A model generated the notes under the pieces. It made no database searches, had not been told where the DNA came from, and saw nothing but the letters and a program-made list of their open reading frames with translations. From Gammaproteobacteria bacterium (GTDB taxonomy: Bacteria; Pseudomonadota; Gammaproteobacteria; Magnimaribacterales; AG-339-G14), in contig BPAJ01000001.1 of the NCBI GenBank assembly GCA_019652555.1, positions 124,001 to 188,000 of the forward strand: a stretch of 64,000 bases of DNA. The letters are read 5' to 3'. Every line of letters starts with the position of its first letter. Position 1 is the stretch's first letter. Positions 8,743 to 18,595 of the stretch are shown here, piece by piece. Both the position numbers and the translations under genes were made by a program.

Positions 8743-11052
8743 ATGGCAGATATAAATGTTAAACAACTTTCTAAAGCAATAAAAATTGATTTAGATAATT
8801 TGTTGGCCCAGATGAAGGCGGCGGGTCTTTCTCATAAATCAGAAAAAGATATTGTTAGTACTGAAGATAAAAAAGTACTTTTAAAATTCATCAAAGATAG
8901 TAAGAAAGACAGTAAAAAAACCATTTCCTTAAGTACCTCTTCCCAAAAAACAGCAAAACCAAACTTATCTGTCACAAGAATTAATTCTCCAGATAAAGAA
9001 AAAAAGTCAAATGTAAAACAAGACTTTACTGGATCAATTGATTTCGACGAAGCAGAAAGAAAAAGATTGAATGCTCAAAATGAGTCAGCAGAAGAAGAAA
9101 AAAAGAAAGCTGAAGCAAAAACAAAAGTTGTCAGAAAAACAAAGCAGGAACCCCAAAAGAAAATTCCTCAAAACTTAAAAAAAGACAAAAAAACATTTAA
9201 AGACAGCTCCAAAGAGGATCAAAGAGAGCAAGAGGGTGAAAAATTTCTAGAAAAAAACTTTGAAAATGTTCAAAAATTTGAAAAACCACAAGAATTCATC
9301 CAAAAAGAAGTAAAAATTCCTGAAACCATTGTCGTATCGGAGCTTGCTAAAGAACTATCCATTAAATCATCGGATTTGATTAAATCGTTAATGAATAGTG
9401 GAGTCATGGTAACTTTAAATCAAGCTATTGATCAGGAGACAGCTATTTTAGTTGTTGAAGAGTTGGGACACATTGGTATTCCTCAAGACATTGAATCTGA
9501 AGAGGAAAAAATTCTTGAGAATATAGTTTATGAAGGAGATGAAGAGCTGAGGAATCCGGTTGTCTCAGTTTTAGGACATGTTGACCATGGAAAAACTTCA
9601 ATACTTGATTTTATTAGAAAATCATCTGTAGCTGATCAAGAAGAAGGGGGAATTACTCAAGGAATTGGGGCCTATCAGGTAGATCGAAATAATCAAACCA
9701 TTACATTTATCGATACGCCTGGACACGCAGCCTTTTCAGAAATGCGAGCAAGAGGAGCCAACTCCACAGATATCGTAGTTTTAGTTGTTGCTGCCGATGA
9801 CAGTGTTCAACCTCAAACAGAAGAGGCTTTCAATCATGCAAAAGCTGCAAATGTTCAGGTGATAGTTGCAGTAAACAAAATTGATAAACCCGATTCAGAC
9901 ATAGAGAAAGTAAAAGGAGATCTCTCAAAAATGGGCCTTGTCCCAGAAGATTGGGGTGGCGATACTCAGGTAGTTCCTGTGTCAGCAAAAACTGGTGAGG
10001 GAATAGATGACTTAATAGAAAATATCACTTTGCTTTCTGAAATGTTGGAATTAAAAACCAATCATGACGGTCCAGCGTCCGGAGTGGTTTTAGAATCTGG
10101 AGTCAAAAAAGGTGAGGGAGCTGTTGCGACTCTTCTGGTTCAAAGAGGTACTTTAAATAGCGGAGATTTTGTCTTAATTGGAGATCAATTTAGAAAAATA
10201 AGGAGCCTCAAAAACTTTTTAGGATCTCAAATTAAAACTTCTCCTCCATCATCTCCTGTTGCAATCTCTGGACTTGAATATCCTCCCAATGCCGGACAAG
10301 AGTTCATGGTTGTTAAAGATGAAAAGGCTGCGAAGAGTTTGTCTGAAGAAAGAGCTAGCAAAAGTAGAGATAATAGATTGGCCAAAAAGGGAGTAGTCAG
10401 CTTAGATGGTATTTTTGCAGGCGCCGGGGATTCCGCAAAACCTTCAGTAAATTTAATAATCAAAACAGATACAAACGGTTCTGCAGAAGCAATTGCAGGT
10501 GCTATAAATAATTTAAAAGTAGAAGACGCAAAGATCAAAATAGTCTTGGATGGCGTCGGCCCAGTTTCAGTAAACGATGTTAATTTAGCTGTCGCTTCAG
10601 AAGCCGTTATTCTTGGATTTAATGTAAGGTCTGACGCAGCAGCAGAAACGCTTGCAGAAACAGAAGAGATAAAAATTCAGTATTTTGGAATAATTTATGA
10701 CTTACTTGATGCTGTAAAAGAAATAATTGAAGGCTCTCTTGAGCCTGAAATAAAAGAGGTTACAGTTGGAATTGCAGAAGTTAAGGATACCTTTAAATCG
10801 CCAAAGTTTGGTTTGATAGCTGGTTCAATTGTCATAGAAGGAGCAGTGATAAAAAATCTTCCAATACGAGTTCTTAGAGACAATATCGTTATTCATGAGG
10901 GCAAGCTAGATTCTTTAAGAAGGTTCAAAGATGAGGCTAGTGAAGTAAAAAGCGGAACAGAATGTGGAATTGGTATCGAAAATTACAACGATGTAAAAGT
11001 TGGAGATAAAATAGAAGTTTTCGAAAGAACAGAAACTGCTAGAAAAATTTAA
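8743..11052 (+). CDS. infB: translation initiation factor IF-2
   Basis: 769 residues, somewhat shorter than E. coli IF2 alpha. There is an N-terminal IF2_N-type domain, then a long Lys/Glu-rich low-complexity linker (~50-190), a second IF2_N domain (~195-245), and the GTPase with G1 GHVDHGKT (~278), DTPGH and NKID, followed by domains II-IV that bind fMet-tRNA. It places initiator tRNA on the 30S P site. The start is 3 bases after nusA. Confidence 0.97.
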   Translation: MADINVKQLSKAIKIDLDNLLAQMKAAGLSHKSEKDIVSTEDKKVLLKFIKDSKKDSKKTISLSTSSQKTAKPNLSVTRINSPDKEKKSNVKQDFTGSIDFDEAERKRLNAQNESAEEEKKKAEAKTKVVRKTKQEPQKKIPQNLKKDKKTFKDSSKEDQREQEGEKFLEKNFENVQKFEKPQEFIQKEVKIPETIVVSELAKELSIKSSDLIKSLMNSGVMVTLNQAIDQETAILVVEELGHIGIPQDIESEEEKILENIVYEGDEELRNPVVSVLGHVDHGKTSILDFIRKSSVADQEEGGITQGIGAYQVDRNNQTITFIDTPGHAAFSEMRARGANSTDIVVLVVAADDSVQPQTEEAFNHAKAANVQVIVAVNKIDKPDSDIEKVKGDLSKMGLVPEDWGGDTQVVPVSAKTGEGIDDLIENITLLSEMLELKTNHDGPASGVVLESGVKKGEGAVATLLVQRGTLNSGDFVLIGDQFRKIRSLKNFLGSQIKTSPPSSPVAISGLEYPPNAGQEFMVVKDEKAAKSLSEERASKSRDNRLAKKGVVSLDGIFAGAGDSAKPSVNLIIKTDTNGSAEAIAGAINNLKVEDAKIKIVLDGVGPVSVNDVNLAVASEAVILGFNVRSDAAAETLAETEEIKIQYFGIIYDLLDAVKEIIEGSLEPEIKEVTVGIAEVKDTFKSPKFGLIAGSIVIEGAVIKNLPIRVLRDNIVIHEGKLDSLRRFKDEASEVKSGTECGIGIENYNDVKVGDKIEVFERTETARKI

Positions 11053-11379
11053 TTGTTTAGTTCAAAACCTTATAAGAGAGCTCAGAGAGTTTCAGATAAT
11101 ATCAGACGAGAAATAGCTAATATATTTAGTTTTGAGATTAGTGATCCAAGACTCAAGAGCCTCACAGTAACAGAAGTCAAGTTAAGCGATGACTTATCGT
11201 CTGCAAAAATATTTCTTTCTAATTATTTAAATCAAGCATTAAATGAAGATCAGGATGGCCTTTCCAAGGCATTGGAAAATTCAAAACCATTTGTGAAAAA
11301 AAAGTTGGGACAAAACATCAAATTAAAAAAAATGCCTGAACTTTTATTTTTTATTGATCAACAGGATAATCCAATTTGA
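11053..11379 (+). CDS. rbfA: ribosome-binding factor A
   Basis: 108 residues. RbfA is a KH-like 30S assembly factor needed for 5' processing of 16S rRNA. RAQRVSDNIRREIANI and ISDPRLKSLTVTEVKLS are the family's N-terminal helix and core strand motifs. The start is TTG at 11053, abutting the infB stop with no gap. The stop overlaps the truB TTG start (TTGA). Confidence 0.93.
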   Translation: MFSSKPYKRAQRVSDNIRREIANIFSFEISDPRLKSLTVTEVKLSDDLSSAKIFLSNYLNQALNEDQDGLSKALENSKPFVKKKLGQNIKLKKMPELLFFIDQQDNPI

Positions 11380-12248
11380 TATCTGGATTGTTAGTCTTGA
11401 ACAAACCTTCTGGAATTTCTTCAGGAGAATTTATTAGAAAGTTAAAACCTTTTCTTGGCGATTCTAAAATAGGACATTCTGGCACTCTAGATCCTTTAGC
11501 CAGTGGCGTAATTCTTGCATGTCTGGGTCAGATGACTCGATTCACAAATTTTTTAGCAAACGAAAGAAAGACATACATCGCAGAAATGATGTTTGGTCTT
11601 CAGACTGATACTGGAGATTTAGATGGAAAAATTGAAAGGGAATATAAAAAAATACCTACAAAAAATGACTTCAATAAAATTAAAAAAAAATTTATCGGCA
11701 GCTTAAATCAAGAAGCTCCTAAATATTCTTCTCTAAAATATAAAGGAAAGCCTTTGTATCACTATGCTAGGAAGAATAAAGAAGTTCCAAAGAAAATAAG
11801 AGAGATAGAAATTTATAAATTAGATTTAATTTCTGTTGATCAGAATAAGTTCAAGTTTTTAGTGGAATGTGGAAAAGGAACTTACATAAGATCTCTTGTT
11901 AAAGATCTAGCTAAGGATTTGAATAGTGTTGCAGTGTTATCTAATTTACAAAGAACCATTTCTGCTGAACATGAGATTAGTGAAGCACACGAAATTGAGT
12001 CGATAAATAGGGAAAATATTAAAAGTAAAATAATTCAAATGGGGGATGCACTTAGAAGCTTAGATAAGCTACAATGCGCCTCAGAAATAATAGATAGGAT
12101 AAAAAAAGGCCAAAAAATATATTTGAAAGAGGCCGAAATAAAAAGCAAATACCTGAGATTGTTTGACGAAAAAAATAAATTCATTGGAATTTTAAAAAAC
12201 ATTAACGGTTTAGTTTCACCCAAAAGGTTAATATCTATAGAAAATTAA
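11376..12248 (+). CDS. truB: tRNA pseudouridine(55) synthase
   Basis: 290 residues. TruB makes pseudouridine 55 in the T loop of tRNAs. GLLVLNKPSGISS begins the protein and IGHSGTLDPLASGVI carries the catalytic Asp; GTYIRSLVKDLA is the second conserved motif, and a C-terminal PUA-like part follows. The start is TTG at 11376, overlapping the rbfA stop by 4 bases (TTGA). Confidence 0.95.
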   Translation: MISGLLVLNKPSGISSGEFIRKLKPFLGDSKIGHSGTLDPLASGVILACLGQMTRFTNFLANERKTYIAEMMFGLQTDTGDLDGKIEREYKKIPTKNDFNKIKKKFIGSLNQEAPKYSSLKYKGKPLYHYARKNKEVPKKIREIEIYKLDLISVDQNKFKFLVECGKGTYIRSLVKDLAKDLNSVAVLSNLQRTISAEHEISEAHEIESINRENIKSKIIQMGDALRSLDKLQCASEIIDRIKKGQKIYLKEAEIKSKYLRLFDEKNKFIGILKNINGLVSPKRLISIEN

Positions 12249-12254
12249 ATAACT

Positions 12255-12261
12255 AAGGAGG
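12255..12261 (+). promoter_or_regulatory. strong Shine-Dalgarno of rpsO
   Basis: AAGGAGG, 6 bases before a TTG start at 12268. A near-perfect ribosome binding site is rare in this window and here supports the choice of a TTG start. Confidence 0.85.
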
Positions 12262-12267
12262 CAGTTC

Positions 12268-12537
12268 TTGAGTTTAGAAACAAAAACAAAGGAAGAGATT
12301 ATTTCAAAGTTTGCTCAATCTAAGGGAGATACAGGTTCGCCAGAAGTTCAAATAGCTTTGTTAACAGCAAATATCGAGTCTTTACAAGCTCATTTCAAAG
12401 ACCACGCCAAAGATCATCACTCTAGGCAAGGACTTATAAGAATGGTTAATACAAGGCGTAAGCTTTTGGATTATTTGAAGAAAAAAGATCCTAAAAGATA
12501 CAGTTCTATTCTCTCAGAATTAAACCTCAGAAAGTAA
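12268..12537 (+). CDS. rpsO: 30S ribosomal protein S15
   Basis: 89 residues, normal length. S15 binds the 16S central domain early in assembly and bridges to 23S r[17 protein letters not shown], the DHHSRQGL turn and the KRRKLL-like segment near residue 70 are family hallmarks. The start is TTG behind the AAGGAGG site. pnp follows, the conserved rpsO-pnp pair. Confidence 0.97.
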   Translation: MSLETKTKEEIISKFAQSKGDTGSPEVQIALLTANIESLQAHFKDHAKDHHSRQGLIRMVNTRRKLLDYLKKKDPKRYSSILSELNLRK

Positions 12538-12566
12538 CTTAGAGTTACATAATTTAAGGAAAATAA

Positions 12567-14654
12567 ATGAATGATATGAAAGTTATATCTTGCACAAGAG
12601 AAATTGCAGGAAGAAATGTTACGTTGGAAACAGGCAAGGTTGCTAGGCAAGCAACCGGATCAGTGATTGCTTCTTCTGGAGACACTAAAGTTTTGGTAAC
12701 TGTAGTTGCTGGACAGGATAAATCCGATCAAGGATTTTTCCCTCTTACTGTTAACTACATTGAGAAATTTTATGCTTCAGGAAAAATCCCAGGAAGTTTT
12801 TTTAGAAGAGAGGGAAGGCCTTCTGAAAAAGAAGTTCTTACTTCAAGGCTAATTGATAGGCCTATTAGACCTCTATTTCCCAAAGGTTTTGGTAGGGAAG
12901 TGCAGATCATCTGTACAGTCTTATCCATGGACAAAAACGACGATGCAGATGTTATCTCTATCATAGGCGCATCAGCTGCACTTCAGCTTTCAGGACTTCC
13001 TTTTCAAGGTCCTCTATCTGCGGCAAAAGTTGGTTTCATAGATGGAAATTATGTTCTAAATCCATCCTTAGAAGATCTAGAAAATTCTTCTCTAAATATG
13101 ATGGTGGCGGGCTCACAAGATGCGATATTTATGGTGGAATCGGAAGCAAAAGAACTTTCAGAAGATCAAATGCTTGGCGCAATTCTTTTTGCTCAAGCTG
13201 AAATGCAACCTAGTCTAGAGCTAATAGACGAATTAGTTTCGCAAGCTTCAATTTCTCCTATTGAGTACGAGGCTAAGGAAGAGGACACTGAAACAAAAGA
13301 AAAGGTTAAAAGTCTAATTTCTGAGGAATTATCCGAAGCATATCAAATAGCAGAAAAATCCAGCAGACAAGAAAAAATTGCCGAATTAAGGGAAAAAGTG
13401 AAGACATCTTTTGAAGATCCTGAAGATGAAAAAATTGATGAAGCTCTTAGTCAATTTAAATCTTTAGAGTCTGAGATTGTCAGATCAAGATTATTATCTG
13501 GAGAATCAAGAATTGACGGAAGAGATTTAGATACAGTTAGACCAATATCTATTGAGGTAGGAGTTTTGCCACAAGCTCATGGCTCTGCATTATTTACAAG
13601 GGGTGAGACGCAATCTATTTCTGTAGCGACCATGGATTCATTGAAGCTCTCTCAATTAATAGATTCATTGCATGGGGATTTAAAGGATCCTTTTATGCTG
13701 CATTATAATTTTCCTCCTTTTTCTGTCGGCGAAGCAGGAATGGTTGGAAGCCCAAAACGAAGAGAAATTGGTCACGGGAAACTTGCAAGAAGGGCTTTAG
13801 AAGCTGTCCTGCCTAATCCAACAGATTTTGAATATGCAATTAGAGTCGTATCAGAAATTACTGAATCTAATGGTTCAAGTTCGATGGCTACAGTTTGTGC
13901 TTCAAGTTTAGCAATGATGGATGCTGGGATTCCGTTAAAAAAACCCGTAGCAGGAGTTGCCATGGGATTGGTAAAAACTGATGATCAACACTGTGTCATT
14001 ACCGATATCTTAGGAGATGAAGATCATCTTGGAGATATGGATTTCAAAGTAGCAGGAACAGATGATGGAGTAACGGCTTTACAAATGGATATAAAAATAG
14101 CTGGGATAAATGAGCAAATTCTTGAAGATGCTCTGAATAAAGCTCATACAGCAAGAAACCACATTTTAGGAGAAATGAATAAAGTTTTATCTGAAAGCAG
14201 ATCTGAATTGTCTCCTCTGGCTCCTCAAGCAATCGAGCTCAAAATTCCTAAAAACAAAATTGGTGAAGTCATTGGTAAGGGCGGAGCAAACATAAAAAAA
14301 CTTACCGAGGAAACCAATACAAACATTGATATTTCCGATAACGGCTCTGTGAAAATTTATGGTCGCAGCAAGGAAGAACGAGAAGATGCTTTACAAAAAA
14401 TCGAGTTTATTACATCTGATCCTGAAGTAGGTTTGGTGACTTTAGGGACCGTAGAAAAAATAGTTGATTTTGGTGCTTTTGTTTCTTTCGATAATGGAAG
14501 AGAAGGTTTAGTACACATTTCAGAAATTTCTGAAGAGAGGGTAAAAAACATTGCTGATTACCTCGTTGAAGGAGAAGAAGTTGAAATCAAAGTTATCGGA
14601 ATAGATGATAGAGGAAAAGTAAAACTCTCAATGAAAGAAGTATCATCTGAATAA
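12567..14654 (+). CDS. pnp: polyribonucleotide nucleotidyltransferase (PNPase)
   Basis: 695 residues. PNPase degrades RNA 3' to 5' using phosphate and can polymerise it in reverse; it is part of the degradosome. Two RNase PH domains are present, with RPIRPLFPKG in the first and FNFPPFS-type (YNFPPFSVGE) in the second, then a KH domain (IGEVIGKGGANIKKL) and a C-terminal S1 domain (GTVEKIVDFGAFVSF). The length matches the family. A GGAAAAT-type weak ribosome site precedes the ATG. Confidence 0.97.
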   Translation: MNDMKVISCTREIAGRNVTLETGKVARQATGSVIASSGDTKVLVTVVAGQDKSDQGFFPLTVNYIEKFYASGKIPGSFFRREGRPSEKEVLTSRLIDRPIRPLFPKGFGREVQIICTVLSMDKNDDADVISIIGASAALQLSGLPFQGPLSAAKVGFIDGNYVLNPSLEDLENSSLNMMVAGSQDAIFMVESEAKELSEDQMLGAILFAQAEMQPSLELIDELVSQASISPIEYEAKEEDTETKEKVKSLISEELSEAYQIAEKSSRQEKIAELREKVKTSFEDPEDEKIDEALSQFKSLESEIVRSRLLSGESRIDGRDLDTVRPISIEVGVLPQAHGSALFTRGETQSISVATMDSLKLSQLIDSLHGDLKDPFMLHYNFPPFSVGEAGMVGSPKRREIGHGKLARRALEAVLPNPTDFEYAIRVVSEITESNGSSSMATVCASSLAMMDAGIPLKKPVAGVAMGLVKTDDQHCVITDILGDEDHLGDMDFKVAGTDDGVTALQMDIKIAGINEQILEDALNKAHTARNHILGEMNKVLSESRSELSPLAPQAIELKIPKNKIGEVIGKGGANIKKLTEETNTNIDISDNGSVKIYGRSKEEREDALQKIEFITSDPEVGLVTLGTVEKIVDFGAFVSFDNGREGLVHISEISEERVKNIADYLVEGEEVEIKVIGIDDRGKVKLSMKEVSSE

Positions 14655-14710
14655 AAATTCTGTTTTAATTAAATTAGAAATTTGATAAATTAAAGCTCTT
14701 GGGAGATAGA

Positions 14711-15124
14711 ATGACCTTTCTAAAAAAAGCTAATCAAAAGTACCTATTTTATGGCTTTATAGCTTTATTTTTAATTGGCTGTGCCAACCCTGTATGGTGG
14801 TATAGAAGTCCCACATCTGATTACACACATTTCGATTTTGACCCAACAGAGCTCAATTGTATTGAGTTAACAGAGCAAGTAATTAGGGTTTCTGCGATTA
14901 TTTCAGATCTAGCTTCAAAATTAACAGAACAAGCTGATAGAGATACAGGTTATGCTTCTTTTGGGTTTGAAACAAATAACCCAAGAACAGGTCAAAACTT
15001 TTTTGGCTTCAGATCAACCGCTGTAGATCCCAAGGTAGTTGAATACAAAGAAACTCTTGCAGTGTTAGAAGAAATGCAAGTTCTTCTTATCGACAACTGT
15101 GCTCCAGATCAAGTAGATCCTTAA
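14711..15124 (+). CDS. small hypothetical lipoprotein
   Basis: 137 residues from the ATG at 14711, which follows a GGGAG ribosome site at 14701-14705; a TTG at 14699 is in frame but overlaps that site. A basic N terminus and hydrophobic stretch end in the lipobox LIGC, Cys at residue 24, with Ala at +2, which predicts outer-membrane sorting. The mature part is short, with VWWYRSP near the anchor, two further cysteines that could form a disulfide, a Gly/Asn/Phe-rich middle and a C-terminal helix. I do not recognise the family. It lies alone between pnp and a convergent tRNA-Met. Confidence 0.75.
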   Translation: MTFLKKANQKYLFYGFIALFLIGCANPVWWYRSPTSDYTHFDFDPTELNCIELTEQVIRVSAIISDLASKLTEQADRDTGYASFGFETNNPRTGQNFFGFRSTAVDPKVVEYKETLAVLEEMQVLLIDNCAPDQVDP

Positions 15125-15139
15125 TTTTTATAATTTAAT

Positions 15140-15216
15140 TGGTGGCTATGGGTAGACTTGAACTACCGACCTCAGCATTATGAATGCTGCGCTCTAACCA
15201 GCTGAGCTACATAGCC
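15140..15216 (-). tRNA. tRNA-Met(CAT), elongator
   Basis: 77 nt on the minus strand with encoded CCA. Acceptor GGCTATG pairs with CATAGCC, D arm AGCTCAGCTGGTTAGAGC, anticodon loop TTCATAA (CAT), T loop TTCAAGT. Overall similarity is to elongator tRNA-Met; an Ile2 tRNA with a modified CAT anticodon is the alternative but the acceptor stem argues against it. Confidence 0.92.
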
Positions 15217-15225
15217 AAAAAATGG

Positions 15226-15254
15226 ATTCTCTTTGTACTTAGACTAATTGTCAA
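15226..15254 (-). promoter_or_regulatory. promoter for tRNA-Met (minus strand)
   Basis: Read on the minus strand: perfect TTGACA at 15254-15249, 17-base spacer, GAGAAT at 15231-15226 (4 of 6 to consensus). The predicted start is about 15219, three bases before the tRNA. It fits in the 42-base gap after ychF. Confidence 0.6.
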
Positions 15255-15258
15255 GATT

Positions 15259-16347
15259 CTAAACATTAAATCTAAATAAAATTATATCGCCGTCTTTAAC
15301 TTCGTAATCTGCTCCTTCAGATCGCCATTTCCCTTGAGCTTTTGCACCTTGTTCTCCATCAAATTCAATAAAATCTTTGAAAGATACAGTTTCGGCTCGA
15401 ATGAATCCCTTTTTAAAATCGGTATGGATTACTCCTGCAGCATCCGGAGCTTTGGTTCCATTTTTTATTACCCAAGCTCTAGATTCTGATTCACCCGATG
15501 TAAAGAAAGTTTGTAATCCTAAAGTTCTAAAAGCAGTTTTTATTAATTTATTTAGACCTGGCTCCTCTAAACCTACAAGATCTATAAGTTCCTGCCTGCT
15601 TTCATTTTCCAGCTCACTTATTTCAAATTCTATTTGGTTACACATTTCAATTAACTGCGAACCATTTGAATGTGCTTTTTCTCTTAATTTTTTAAGCCCG
15701 TCGGTTTCTTCCATATCCTCATTCAAGTTTGCAACAAAGATGACTGGTTTTGCAGATAGAAGGCCAACTTCATTTACAAAAGTTTTATTTTCGTCATCTT
15801 GTAAATATTCAAAAAGAGAATCTCCTTTTTTGAGAATGGTTAAAATATCTTCTATTCTAGAAAGATCTTTTAACAAATCCTTATCTCCACTTTTTGCTTT
15901 TCTTACAATTCTTTCTTTTGTTTTTTCTAAAGATTCTATATCTGCCAAGATTAATTCCATTTCTATGATTTCAACATCTGAAATTGGATCTACTTTTTCA
16001 TTCACATGAGTAACCTCATTATCTTCAAAGCACCTGACAACATGAATAATTGTTTGAGTCTCTCTTATGTGACCTAAAAACTTATTTCCTAAACCTTCTC
16101 CTTTGGATGCGCCTTCAACCAAACCGGCAATATCAACAAATTCAACAGTGGCAGGAATCACTTTTTCAGATTTAGATATTTTTGAAATTTTATCCAGTCT
16201 TTCATCAGGTAATTCAACTATTCCATGATTAGGTTCAATCGTACAAAAAGGGAAGTTTTCTGCGGCAATTTTCGAGGCAGTAAGGGCATTAAATAGTGTT
16301 GATTTGCCGACATTAGGCAAGCCAACTATTCCACATTTTAAAGACAT
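15259..16347 (-). CDS. ychF: redox-regulated ATPase YchF (EngD family)
   Basis: 362 residues. YchF is a universally conserved P-loop NTPase that binds ATP and associates with ribosomes. G1 GLPNVGKSTLFNALT is at the N terminus, DIAGLVEGASKGEGLG is the G3 region, a coiled-coil insert lies at ~125-200 and a C-terminal TGS domain ends the protein. It follows pth with a TAATG stop-start overlap at 16347, the usual pth-ychF pair. Confidence 0.96.
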   Translation of the reverse strand: MSLKCGIVGLPNVGKSTLFNALTASKIAAENFPFCTIEPNHGIVELPDERLDKISKISKSEKVIPATVEFVDIAGLVEGASKGEGLGNKFLGHIRETQTIIHVVRCFEDNEVTHVNEKVDPISDVEIIEMELILADIESLEKTKERIVRKAKSGDKDLLKDLSRIEDILTILKKGDSLFEYLQDDENKTFVNEVGLLSAKPVIFVANLNEDMEETDGLKKLREKAHSNGSQLIEMCNQIEFEISELENESRQELIDLVGLEEPGLNKLIKTAFRTLGLQTFFTSGESESRAWVIKNGTKAPDAAGVIHTDFKKGFIRAETVSFKDFIEFDGEQGAKAQGKWRSEGADYEVKDGDIILFRFNV

Positions 16348-16916
16348 TAGTTGTTCAGTTTATTTAAGGCTGTGTCCCAATCCTCTTGAAATAAAAATTC
16401 CATGACGGAAAGCCCTTTATCTATGCATTGCAGGCGATCTATCTTTTCCTCTTTTTTTCCTTTCTGAATCACGTACTTATTTACTTTTTTCTTATCACCC
16501 GGGTGATCAATTCCAATTCTAATTCTTTTAAATTCTTGTGATCCCAGATTTTCAAAAATACTTTTCAAACCATTGTGTCCCCCATGTCCTCCGCCTGCTT
16601 TTAACTTTATTACTCCAGACTTCAAGTCAAGATCATCATGAATGACAATAATATTTTCTATATTCGTATTAAATTTATTTTTTAATAACTTTAAAGCTAC
16701 TCCGCTATGATTCATAAAAATGGTGGGAATAGCAAAAATAACTTTTTTATCTTGGATAATTACTTCTGCTAAAAAGGATTTTAAAGTTTTCTTTTCTTTT
16801 AAATCAAAAGAGTATTTTTTTTGAGCTTCAAGGATAAAGTCTGTTCCAACATTATGCCTAGTATTGGAATATCTTGAACCTGGGTTACCTAGGCCAACGA
16901 CTAGAAAAGAACTCAT
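16347..16916 (-). CDS. pth: peptidyl-tRNA hydrolase
   Basis: 189 residues. Pth releases peptides from peptidyl-tRNA that has dropped off ribosomes. VGLGNPGSRYSNTRHNVG at the N terminus contains the catalytic His, FMNHSGVA and HDDLDLKSG are the tRNA-binding motifs, and GGGHGGHNGLKS is the substrate loop. Normal length. Between rplY and ychF as in many proteobacteria. Confidence 0.96.
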   Translation of the reverse strand: MSSFLVVGLGNPGSRYSNTRHNVGTDFILEAQKKYSFDLKEKKTLKSFLAEVIIQDKKVIFAIPTIFMNHSGVALKLLKNKFNTNIENIIVIHDDLDLKSGVIKLKAGGGHGGHNGLKSIFENLGSQEFKRIRIGIDHPGDKKKVNKYVIQKGKKEEKIDRLQCIDKGLSVMEFLFQEDWDTALNKLNN

Positions 16917-16931
16917 GAAAACTCACGAAAG

Positions 16932-17630
16932 TTAGTCTTTAGATTCTTCCTCAGAGCTACTCTCATCTGCAGCTTCTTTAGTTTCAGACGTCTCGTCAGT
17001 TGATTCTTCAGATTCGTCTTGTTCGCCCTCAGAAGGCTCATCGTCAATATCAAGAGCAGCTCGAGTAACGTTCACACTTGCAACTGGTTGGTCTTGATTG
17101 TTAAGAATGTTAGTACTTAGAGAAACTCCTTCGGGAAGGATAATTTGAGACTGCATAACGTTTGAACCTATTTCCAGATCTTTCATATCAATCTCAATGA
17201 ATTCTGGAAGATTTTGAGCATTACAAGTCAATTCAATCTCATTTTTGAGATGTGAAATCATCCCGCCTTGTTGTTTCACTCCGATACAAACCTCTTCATT
17301 AATAAATTTTAGAGGCACATTAATTGTGATGTTAGTCTTTTCACTAACGGCTTGAAAATCGACGTGGATCGGTCTGTCATTAGAAGGATTTACCTGAACC
17401 TCTTTCAAAATAACTTTTACGGCACCATCATTTTGACTCAACTCGATCACTTGAGAAAAAATACTGGGATTTTCAAGAATTTTTACTAAATCTTTTTCTA
17501 AAATTTTAACCAGTTTAGGATCATTTTCTTGACCATATACTATTGCAGGTATCTCTCCTGATTTTCTCAAGATTTTTGCTGAAATATTATTTTCTCTTAT
17601 TTCGGCAGATATAGATGTTGATTCACTCAT
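16932..17630 (-). CDS. rplY: 50S ribosomal protein L25 (CTC/TL5 type)
   Basis: 232 residues. L25 binds 5S rRNA; this is the long CTC type with an N-terminal 5S-binding domain (~1-90) and a C-terminal beta domain (~95-190). Residues from about 192 form an extended acidic Ser/Glu/Asp/Thr-rich tail with no predicted fold, longer than the tail usual in the family. It starts 2 bases after prs, as in Pseudomonas. Confidence 0.93.
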   Translation of the reverse strand: MSESTSISAEIRENNISAKILRKSGEIPAIVYGQENDPKLVKILEKDLVKILENPSIFSQVIELSQNDGAVKVILKEVQVNPSNDRPIHVDFQAVSEKTNITINVPLKFINEEVCIGVKQQGGMISHLKNEIELTCNAQNLPEFIEIDMKDLEIGSNVMQSQIILPEGVSLSTNILNNQDQPVASVNVTRAALDIDDEPSEGEQDESEESTDETSETKEAADESSSEEESKD

Positions 17631-17632
17631 TT

Positions 17633-18586
17633 TTATAAAAACATTTGGCTAATGGATTCTTCTTTATTAACCCTATTTATAGCCTCAGCTATAGTTTTAT
17701 CCATAGAAATGGTTTTAATCTTTTTAGTTGATGAGGCCATTTCTGAAAGCGGAATTGTATCAGTAACTATTAATTCGTCTAGTCTTGAATTACTAATATT
17801 TTTTAAAGCATCTCCAGAAAGAACTGCATGAGTAGCATAACTAACGACTTTTTTAGCACCTGACTCCTTTAAAGCTTCAGCAGCATTACAAATTGTTCCA
17901 GCCGTATCAATAATATCGTCAACAAGAATGCATGTTTTGTCTTTCACATCTCCAATAACGTTCATGACCTGAGATTGATTTTCCTTTTCTCTTCTTTTAT
18001 CAATAATTGCTAAATCGGCATCATCTAAAAACTTAGCCAATGCTCTTGCTCTTACTACTCCTCCAACATCAGGAGAAACCACCATTTGATTTTTATATTT
18101 TGTCTTAACGATATGATCAAAAATTACACTTGTTCCATAAACATTATCAACTGGGATATTGAAGAAGCCTTGAATTTGATCAGAGTGCAGTTCGATAGTA
18201 AGAACTCTGTTGGCACCAGCACTTTGCAACATATCTGCAACTAATTTTGCACTTATCGGAACTCTTTCGGATCTAACTCTTCGATCTTGTCGAGCGTATC
18301 CAAAATAAGGTATCACAGCTGTAATTCTTGATGCTGATGCTCGTCTCAAAGCATCAATCATAATGATCAATTCCATTAGATTATCATTTGCTGGAAAACA
18401 AGTAGACTGAACTATGAAAACATCCTTTCCCCTGACGTTTTCTTCAATTTTGATATTCATCTCTTGATCGCTAAATCTTCCCACTGTCGCTTTTCCAAGT
18501 GGTTTGTTGAGTTTTTTAACGATTTTGTTTGCTAAGCCAGGATTAGAATTTCCGGAGAAAATAACTAAGTTGTTTTTAGAATTCAT
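17633..18586 (-). CDS. prs: ribose-phosphate pyrophosphokinase
   Basis: 317 residues from the ATG at 18586. Prs makes PRPP for nucleotides, His and Trp. [10 protein letters not shown] is at the N terminus, [10 protein letters not shown] is the ATP loop, [12 protein letters not shown] the metal/PRPP region, and [11 protein letters not shown] the PRPP loop. The frame extends 12 codons further upstream, but that part lies in tRNA-Gln and is not protein-like. The start is only 9 bases after the tRNA CCA end, so processing of the tRNA would leave a very short leader. Confidence 0.96.
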   Translation of the reverse strand: MNSKNNLVIFSGNSNPGLANKIVKKLNKPLGKATVGRFSDQEMNIKIEENVRGKDVFIVQSTCFPANDNLMELIIMIDALRRASASRITAVIPYFGYARQDRRVRSERVPISAKLVADMLQSAGANRVLTIELHSDQIQGFFNIPVDNVYGTSVIFDHIVKTKYKNQMVVSPDVGGVVRARALAKFLDDADLAIIDKRREKENQSQVMNVIGDVKDKTCILVDDIIDTAGTICNAAEALKESGAKKVVSYATHAVLSGDALKNISNSRLDELIVTDTIPLSEMASSTKKIKTISMDKTIAEAINRVNKEESISQMFL

Positions 18587-18595
18587 TTTTATTTT

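Noticed and set aside
14655-14700. Terminator after pnp
   Set aside because: AT-rich but no hairpin of useful length.
15377-16009. 210-codon plus-strand open frame opposite ychF
   Set aside because: ychF motifs are on the minus strand; the opposite frame is composition-driven.
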